The notes beneath the pieces are model-generated. The model made no database searches, was not told the origin of the DNA, and worked only from the letters and a program-made list of their open reading frames with translations. A stretch of 17,080 bases of DNA from Burkholderiales bacterium (GTDB lineage Bacteria; Pseudomonadota; Gammaproteobacteria; Burkholderiales; Burkholderiaceae_C), in NCBI GenBank assembly GCA_947372225.1, contig CANBSV010000059.1, forward strand, positions 1 to 17,080, written 5' to 3'. Position 1 is the stretch's first letter, and every line of letters starts with the position of its first letter. This document shows positions 13,588 through 17,080 of this stretch, in pieces. The translations under genes were made by a program, and so were the position numbers.

Positions 13588-13604
13588 GACCGCTGCTCGC
13601 GGTC
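13588..13604 (-). terminator. Possible weak terminator after the aceK-DUF1289 cluster
   Basis: GACCGC and GCGGTC (13588-13593, 13599-13604) make a 6-bp GC stem with a 5-base loop, 20-36 bases past the DUF1289 stop. On the minus strand it is followed by GGTGTTT, only a short T stretch. A second small hairpin (GAGCC/GGCTC, 13613-13625) overlaps the stop codon, and CCTTGG/CCAAGG (13532-13550) lies further on. None is a strong intrinsic terminator, so read-through into the transporter gene, which is on the same strand 203 bases downstream, cannot be excluded. Confidence 0.35.
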
Positions 13605-13623
13605 CGATGAGCGAGCCAGCGGC

Positions 13624-13854
13624 TCAGGCGTCAGGTGGCGGCAGCTTGATGCAACGCTGTGGCAACGCCTTCCACACCGCGAGCTTGTCGCGACCGGTCA
13701 TTTGCGACCACAGCGCGATCTCGTCGATCGTGCGCTGGCAGCCTTCGCAGCAGCCGGTCACGCCGTTCATGCGGCACACGCCCACGCAGGGGCTGGGCAC
13801 GACGGATTCGGAGGGTGGATTCATCAGGCGCTGGTACGGCAGGGTTCGGGCCAT
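13624..13854 (-). CDS. Small DUF1289 cysteine-rich protein (predicted Fe-S, COG3313-like)
   Basis: This 76-residue protein carries the DUF1289 pattern: SPCVGVC, then GCCEGCQRTIDEIALW, then a short helical tail ending with a further cysteine in QRCIK. The clustered cysteines (23, 27, 35, 36 and 39 in the 76-residue form) suggest metal or Fe-S binding, as predicted for the family; no member function is established to my knowledge. Two starts are possible: ATG at 13854 (76 residues, GGTGGGG upstream) and ATG at 13824 (66 residues, MNPPSES, no ribosome site). I give the longer form with modest confidence. It follows HMG-CoA lyase after 38 bases and is probably the last gene of the leftward cluster. 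Confidence 0.8.
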   Translation of the reverse strand: MARTLPYQRLMNPPSESVVPSPCVGVCRMNGVTGCCEGCQRTIDEIALWSQMTGRDKLAVWKALPQRCIKLPPPDA

Positions 13855-13892
13855 TGTGGACCCCACCACGCACGCGCCGGGGAAGACGATGC

Positions 13893-14816
13893 TCACCGGG
13901 CCGCAAGCAGCGCGCGCCCCGCGCGCGACGGCACCGGGCGACCCAGCCGCCCCGAGATGAACGACGCCGCATCGAGCAGCCGGTCGAGATCGACCCCGGC
14001 GTCGATGCGCAGTCCGCGAAGGAGGTAAAGCACTTCTTCGGTGGCCACGTTGCCCGTCGCCCCGCGGGCATACGGACAGCCGCCCAGCCCGGCCACGCTG
14101 GCGTCGAAGACATGCACGCCCATTTGCAGGCAGGCGTAGATGTTGACCAGCGCCTGACCGCAGGTGTCGTGAAAGTGGCCGCTCACGGCATCCAGATCGA
14201 AGTGGCGCAGCGCGGCTTCCATCGCGGCCTGCGCCCGCAAGGCGGTGCCCACCCCGATGGTGTCGGCCACGCCGCAATGGTCGACACCCAGCGCCTTGAG
14301 ACCGGCGGCCACCCGAGCCACCGCCTCGGGCGAGACGTCGCCCTCGTACGGGCAGCCCAGCGCACAAGAGATCGAACCGCGCACACCCAGGCCTTCGGCG
14401 CGCGCCCGGGCCACCACCGGCACGAAACGCTCGAGGCTTTCCTCGATGCTGCAGTGGGTGTTGCGCTGACAGAACGATTCGCTGGCTGCGGTGAACACCA
14501 CGATGTCGTCAGGCCAGTTCTCGCGCGGGCCGGCCAGTGCGGCTTCGAGCCCCTTGAGGTTGGGCACCAGCGCCGAATGGCGCACCCGCGCGTCGCGCAC
14601 GCCGGGCGCACGCACACCCGCCATCACGGCGGAGGCATCGGCCATTTGCGGCACCCACCTCGGACTCACGAAACTGGTGACTTCGATGTGGGTCAGGCCG
14701 GCTCGCTCGAGCAGCCGCACCAGCTCGATCTTGTCGTCGGTGGACACCGGCTGCGGCTCGTTTTGCAGCCCGTCGCGCGGGCCGACTTCGACCAGGGTGA
14801 CGTGAGCCGGCAGCAT
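13893..14816 (-). CDS. mvaB: Hydroxymethylglutaryl-CoA lyase
   Basis: This enzyme cleaves (S)-3-hydroxy-3-methylglutaryl-CoA to acetyl-CoA and acetoacetate, the last step of leucine (and some isoprenoid) degradation in the cytoplasm. The 307-residue TIM-barrel protein has all hallmark residues: VEVGPRDGLQNE (9-20) with Glu10, Arg14 and Asp15 matching human Glu37, Arg41 and Asp42; GHFHDTCGQA (213-222) with the metal-binding His214 and His216; and the signature GLGGCPYARGATGN (243-256) with catalytic Cys247 and Asn256. The ATG at 14816 overlaps the upstream isomerase stop by one base (TGATG), so the two are probably translationally coupled. No other leucine-pathway genes (isovaleryl-CoA dehydrogenase, methylcrotonyl-CoA carboxylase) are in the window. 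The longer open frame upstream is a shadow of the isomerase gene. Confidence 0.96.
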   Translation of the reverse strand: MLPAHVTLVEVGPRDGLQNEPQPVSTDDKIELVRLLERAGLTHIEVTSFVSPRWVPQMADASAVMAGVRAPGVRDARVRHSALVPNLKGLEAALAGPRENWPDDIVVFTAASESFCQRNTHCSIEESLERFVPVVARARAEGLGVRGSISCALGCPYEGDVSPEAVARVAAGLKALGVDHCGVADTIGVGTALRAQAAMEAALRHFDLDAVSGHFHDTCGQALVNIYACLQMGVHVFDASVAGLGGCPYARGATGNVATEEVLYLLRGLRIDAGVDLDRLLDAASFISGRLGRPVPSRAGRALLAAR

Positions 14817-15424
14817 CAGAACGGCCCTTGCGACAGTCGGCGCTCGATCTGCAGCCGCCGGTCGTTGCCCCAGAACGGCTCGCCATCGATGATGAAGTAC
14901 GGCGCTCCGAAAACGCCCGCCGCCACCGCGTCGTCGTTGGCCTGTTTCAAACGGGCCTTCCAGTGCGGATCGCTCCACACCGCTTCAGCCTCGTCGGCGT
15001 CGAGCCCGAAGCGTCGGGCCAGGTCGCGCAGCAACGCGGTGTCGCCGAGATCGACGCCTTCGACAAAGTACGCGCGCAGCCCGTGATGCAGCCAACGCGC
15101 AGCCTTGGCCGCATCGTGCTCCTTGAGCCACCAGAACACCCGCGCCGCGTTGTGCGTCGAGATCGGAAAGCGAGCGGGCATCTTGAACGGCGTGCCGTCA
15201 AACCGCGCCGAGCGCTCGAAATCGAGCACCGAGTAGACACTCTTGATGGGGTACGACATCAGCGGGCGCAACTCGGCCGACTGGAACACCACGCCCAGCA
15301 GCACGGCGTGCCAGTTGACGCTGCGGCCGTGTCGCGCCGCCAGGTCCTCGATCCACTCGGATGCGAGGTATCCGTAGGGCGATGAGAAGTCGAGATAGGC
15401 CTCGACGGGAGCGAGTGTGTTCAT
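14816..15424 (-). CDS. 2-hydroxychromene-2-carboxylate isomerase-like (DsbA-fold, kappa-GST family)
   Basis: This 202-residue cytoplasmic protein has the DsbA/kappa-class glutathione-transferase fold of the NahD group. The N-terminal strand with its active serine reads YLDFSSPYGYLA (10-21), in the place of a DsbA CxxC, and the C-terminal AGVFGAPYFIIDGEPFWGNDR (169-189 region) is the family signature that holds the cis-proline. NahD itself isomerises 2-hydroxychromene-2-carboxylate in naphthalene breakdown with glutathione, but many members stand outside aromatic pathways, and no other aromatic-catabolic gene is seen here; the substrate is unknown. The start is uncertain: ATG at 15424 has GAAAG eight bases upstream and a family-like N-terminus; ATG at 15439 and GTG at 15445 are alternatives. 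The stop overlaps the HMG-CoA lyase start by one base. Confidence 0.88.
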   Translation of the reverse strand: MNTLAPVEAYLDFSSPYGYLASEWIEDLAARHGRSVNWHAVLLGVVFQSAELRPLMSYPIKSVYSVLDFERSARFDGTPFKMPARFPISTHNAARVFWWLKEHDAAKAARWLHHGLRAYFVEGVDLGDTALLRDLARRFGLDADEAEAVWSDPHWKARLKQANDDAVAAGVFGAPYFIIDGEPFWGNDRRLQIERRLSQGPF

Positions 15425-15448
15425 GGAATCGGCTTTCATGGGCACGGA

Positions 15449-15997
15449 TCAACGTGAGGAACCCGGCGGGCGTTGCCGCACCGCGGGCGCAAACCATTCG
15501 GTCACCAGCAGCGGCACGCCGCGGCGGGTGAACACCGAACGGCGGAACCACAGCGGCGCGCCACGCCACGCCGAGTCGCTCGATTGCTCGAGTCGCTGCG
15601 CCAGCCGCCGTGCGCGACATGGCACCATGCGCCCTTGGCCCAGGCGCTGGCAGTGCGCGGCGCGCAGGCCGAACAGCAAGTCAGCCAGCGGGCGGCTGCC
15701 CAGGCCGCGCAGCGCGCGCCAGGTCAGGCGAGCCTGAACCGCAGGCAGCACGGAGCGCGCGTGCACCAAAGGCTGGCCATCACCCCACAGCATGACTTCG
15801 CGCACCAGGCAGCGCTGCACGCGCAGCCCGGCGCCCGCCCTGCGCAGCGCCGCGAGTTCTTCGGGCCACGCCGGAGCGACGCGTTGCGACAGCACACACA
15901 CTTGAAACCCGCCAAAGGCGTTGGCCAGGCGACGGCTGAGCGAACCCGGGGATTGCAGCCACGCGCGCAGCGTGCGGTCGATGGGCGCGGCCCTCAC
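15449..15997 (-). CDS. ubiC: Chorismate lyase (chorismate--pyruvate lyase)
   Basis: UbiC removes pyruvate from chorismate to give 4-hydroxybenzoate, the first committed step of ubiquinone synthesis. The 182-residue protein, slightly longer than E. coli UbiC (about 165), shows the family pattern: VREVMLWGDGQPLVHARSVLP (65-85 region), LGSRPLADLLF (99-109), an ARR-rich stretch, then WFRRSVFTRRGVPLLVTEWFAP (150-171 region) with Glu167 in the place of the catalytic E155 of E. coli. Identification is by pattern, as the family diverges quickly. The start is GTG at 15997, overlapping the MaoC-like stop in a GTGA arrangement, which supports it strongly. Its position between catabolic-type genes and away from ubiA is noteworthy. 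The protein is Arg- and Leu-rich with no signal peptide. Confidence 0.85.
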   Translation of the reverse strand: MRAAPIDRTLRAWLQSPGSLSRRLANAFGGFQVCVLSQRVAPAWPEELAALRRAGAGLRVQRCLVREVMLWGDGQPLVHARSVLPAVQARLTWRALRGLGSRPLADLLFGLRAAHCQRLGQGRMVPCRARRLAQRLEQSSDSAWRGAPLWFRRSVFTRRGVPLLVTEWFAPAVRQRPPGSSR

Positions 15998-16500
15998 GAG
16001 CCCCGGGGCACGGGCTTTGCCGTGACCGACTCAGGCACCTTCGAGTCGTCGCGTTCCTTGACGAGGATCGTGCCTCGCGCCACCAGCGCAGGCGGCGAGT
16101 GGAGCACACCGGCCGTGCCGTCGAGCTGAACCACAAAGCCGCCCAGCTTGTCCTTCCACTCGAAACTGACCACCCGCCAACGCAAGGTGATGTCCTGATC
16201 GGCAAACACCGGGTGCTTGAAGGCGAAGTTGACGTTCAGGCACAGCATCTCGCGGCGCAGAACGTCATCGCTGCGCGAGTAGTGCGTCGCCAGCAGGCCC
16301 AGCAACAAGGCGCTGGTGTGCTGACCGCTGGCGATGACCTCGCCGAAGCGGGCGCGCGCTGCGATGACCGCATCGCTGTGCAGCGGATTGGCGTCGCCGC
16401 TGAGCTGGGCAAAGGCGGCAATGTCGGCGCGCGACAGGCGCACCACGCGCGACACGGTTTCGTTGAGCGCCACGAGGGCGGGGTTGGGGATCGTTTCCAT
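15994..16500 (-). CDS. MaoC-like hotdog-fold acyl dehydratase protein
   Basis: This 168-residue protein has the MaoC/(R)-specific enoyl-CoA hydratase motif: LSRADIAAFAQLSGDANPLHSD (22-43 region) with the Asp36 and His41 dyad of the hydratase-2 active site, followed by GEVIASGQHTSALL (53-66), the usual second conserved segment. The C-terminal half is a hotdog beta-sheet region with a lysine-rich tail. Such enzymes hydrate trans-2-enoyl-CoA to (R)-3-hydroxyacyl-CoA or dehydrate related substrates; the exact one is unknown. I chose METIPNP at 16500 because the longer frame upstream is a shadow of aceK. It lies 19 bases after the aceK stop and overlaps ubiC by four bases, so it is part of one transcript. 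Confidence 0.87.
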   Translation of the reverse strand: METIPNPALVALNETVSRVVRLSRADIAAFAQLSGDANPLHSDAVIAARARFGEVIASGQHTSALLLGLLATHYSRSDDVLRREMLCLNVNFAFKHPVFADQDITLRWRVVSFEWKDKLGGFVVQLDGTAGVLHSPPALVARGTILVKERDDSKVPESVTAKPVPRGS

Positions 16501-16519
16501 GATCGGATGGGAAGGCAAA

Positions 16520-17080
16520 TCAGGGCACCCCGGCTTCGGCGGACACCGGGGCAGTGGCCAGGCGCTGGTTCTTGAACCGCTTGGCCACGTCATAGGGAAA
16601 CACATCGTGAACATGCCCGGCCAGGATGCGCTCCTTGTGCTGCTGCCAGAACGCGGGGTCCAGCAGGTCGGCATGGTGCTTCAGGAACACATCACGCACC
16701 TGCAGGTTGCCCAGCAGGAACGGCGCAAAGGTCTCGGGAAAGACATCCTTCGGCCCCACGTGGTACCAGATCTCGCCGGACATCTCTTCTTCTTCGTTGC
16801 GCGGCTCGGGCACGCTGCGGAAGTTGCAGTCGGTGATGTATTCGATCTCGTCGTAGTCGTAGAACACCACCTTGCCGTGGCGCATCACCCCGAAGTTCTT
16901 CCACAGCATGTCGCCGGGGAAGATGTTGGCGGCCACCAGGTCCTTGATGGCATTGCCGTATTCGATCACCGCGTGCGCCACCTGCTCGGGGTTGCCCTCC
17001 TGGATGTAGATGTTGAGCGGGATCATGCGCCGCTCGATGTACACGTGGCGGATCACGAGGTCCTTGCCGTCTTCTTCGAG
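16520..17080 (-). CDS. aceK: Isocitrate dehydrogenase kinase/phosphatase AceK (C-terminal part, 5' end outside window)
   Basis: AceK phosphorylates and dephosphorylates isocitrate dehydrogenase and so sets carbon flow between the TCA cycle and glyoxylate shunt. About the last 187 residues of a roughly 580-600 residue protein are present, reading off the right edge. Visible kinase-domain marks are IRHVYIERRMIPLN, NIFPGDMLWKNFGV (matching E. coli Asp457 and Asn462), and VVFYDYDEI (matching Asp475 and Asp477), followed by the family C-terminal PWYSVSP-like EIWYHVGPKDVFPE. The kinase, phosphatase and ATPase activities share this site in the E. coli enzyme. The tail ends in a variable Ala/Val-rich segment, beyond RFKNQRLATAP. 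It heads the visible leftward cluster; any aceA or aceB partner would lie outside the window. Confidence 0.97.
   Translation of the reverse strand, partial: LEEDGKDLVIRHVYIERRMIPLNIYIQEGNPEQVAHAVIEYGNAIKDLVAANIFPGDMLWKNFGVMRHGKVVFYDYDEIEYITDCNFRSVPEPRNEEEEMSGEIWYHVGPKDVFPETFAPFLLGNLQVRDVFLKHHADLLDPAFWQQHKERILAGHVHDVFPYDVAKRFKNQRLATAPVSAEAGVP

Noticed and set aside
13659..15086. A 475-codon plus-strand frame across DUF1289, HMG-CoA lyase and the isomerase
   Set aside because: It opposes three genes with clear family motifs and its translation shows none of its own.

Overview
The window is GC-rich chromosomal DNA whose codon use and gene set suggest a betaproteobacterium of the order Burkholderiales (Comamonadaceae / Rubrivivax-Leptothrix-like). 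The evidence is the AhpC/AhpF pair, a double-length UvrA, AceK, a MatB-type malonyl-CoA synthetase and an MHS-family transporter. It looks like ordinary core chromosome: I see no transposase, integrase, phage gene, tRNA, rRNA or CRISPR array.

Layout. (1) 172-657 (+): a glycine-zipper outer-membrane lipoprotein. (2) 984-3255 (+): ahpC and ahpF, a peroxide-reduction pair. The gap between them can fold into mutually exclusive GC hairpins, and a strong bidirectional terminator follows at 3286-3316. (3) 3353-9118 (-): one uninterrupted 1921-codon gene made of two head-to-tail UvrA units with four ABC ATPase modules. (4) 9262-11620 (+): a crotonase-fold protein and malonyl-CoA synthetase matB, divergent from uvrA. 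(5) A second bidirectional terminator at 11645-11678, then 11696-13420 (-): an MHS-type major facilitator with an unusual periplasmic insert of about 120 residues. (6) 13624-17080 (-): a tight leftward cluster, in transcription order aceK (5' end outside the window), a MaoC-like hotdog protein, ubiC (chorismate lyase), a 2-hydroxychromene-2-carboxylate isomerase-like protein, HMG-CoA lyase, and a small DUF1289 cysteine protein.

How the genes may fit together. AhpC destroys hydrogen and organic peroxides and AhpF re-reduces it with NAD(P)H. The lipoprotein probably stabilises the envelope. The tandem UvrA should act in recognition of bulky DNA lesions, probably beside a normal-length UvrA elsewhere; that is inference. 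MatB activates malonate, and the coupled crotonase-fold protein presumably acts on a related CoA ester. The leftward cluster centres on acetyl-CoA supply and use: HMG-CoA lyase makes acetyl-CoA and acetoacetate, and AceK sets the split between the TCA cycle and the glyoxylate shunt. UbiC (ubiquinone precursor) sits inside the same transcript by gene overlap.

The most unusual items are the asymmetric double UvrA (its first half has lost a zinc-finger cysteine and the UvrB-binding-domain signature), the ahpC-ahpF hairpin switch, and the transporter insert. I found no clearly undescribed multi-gene system.
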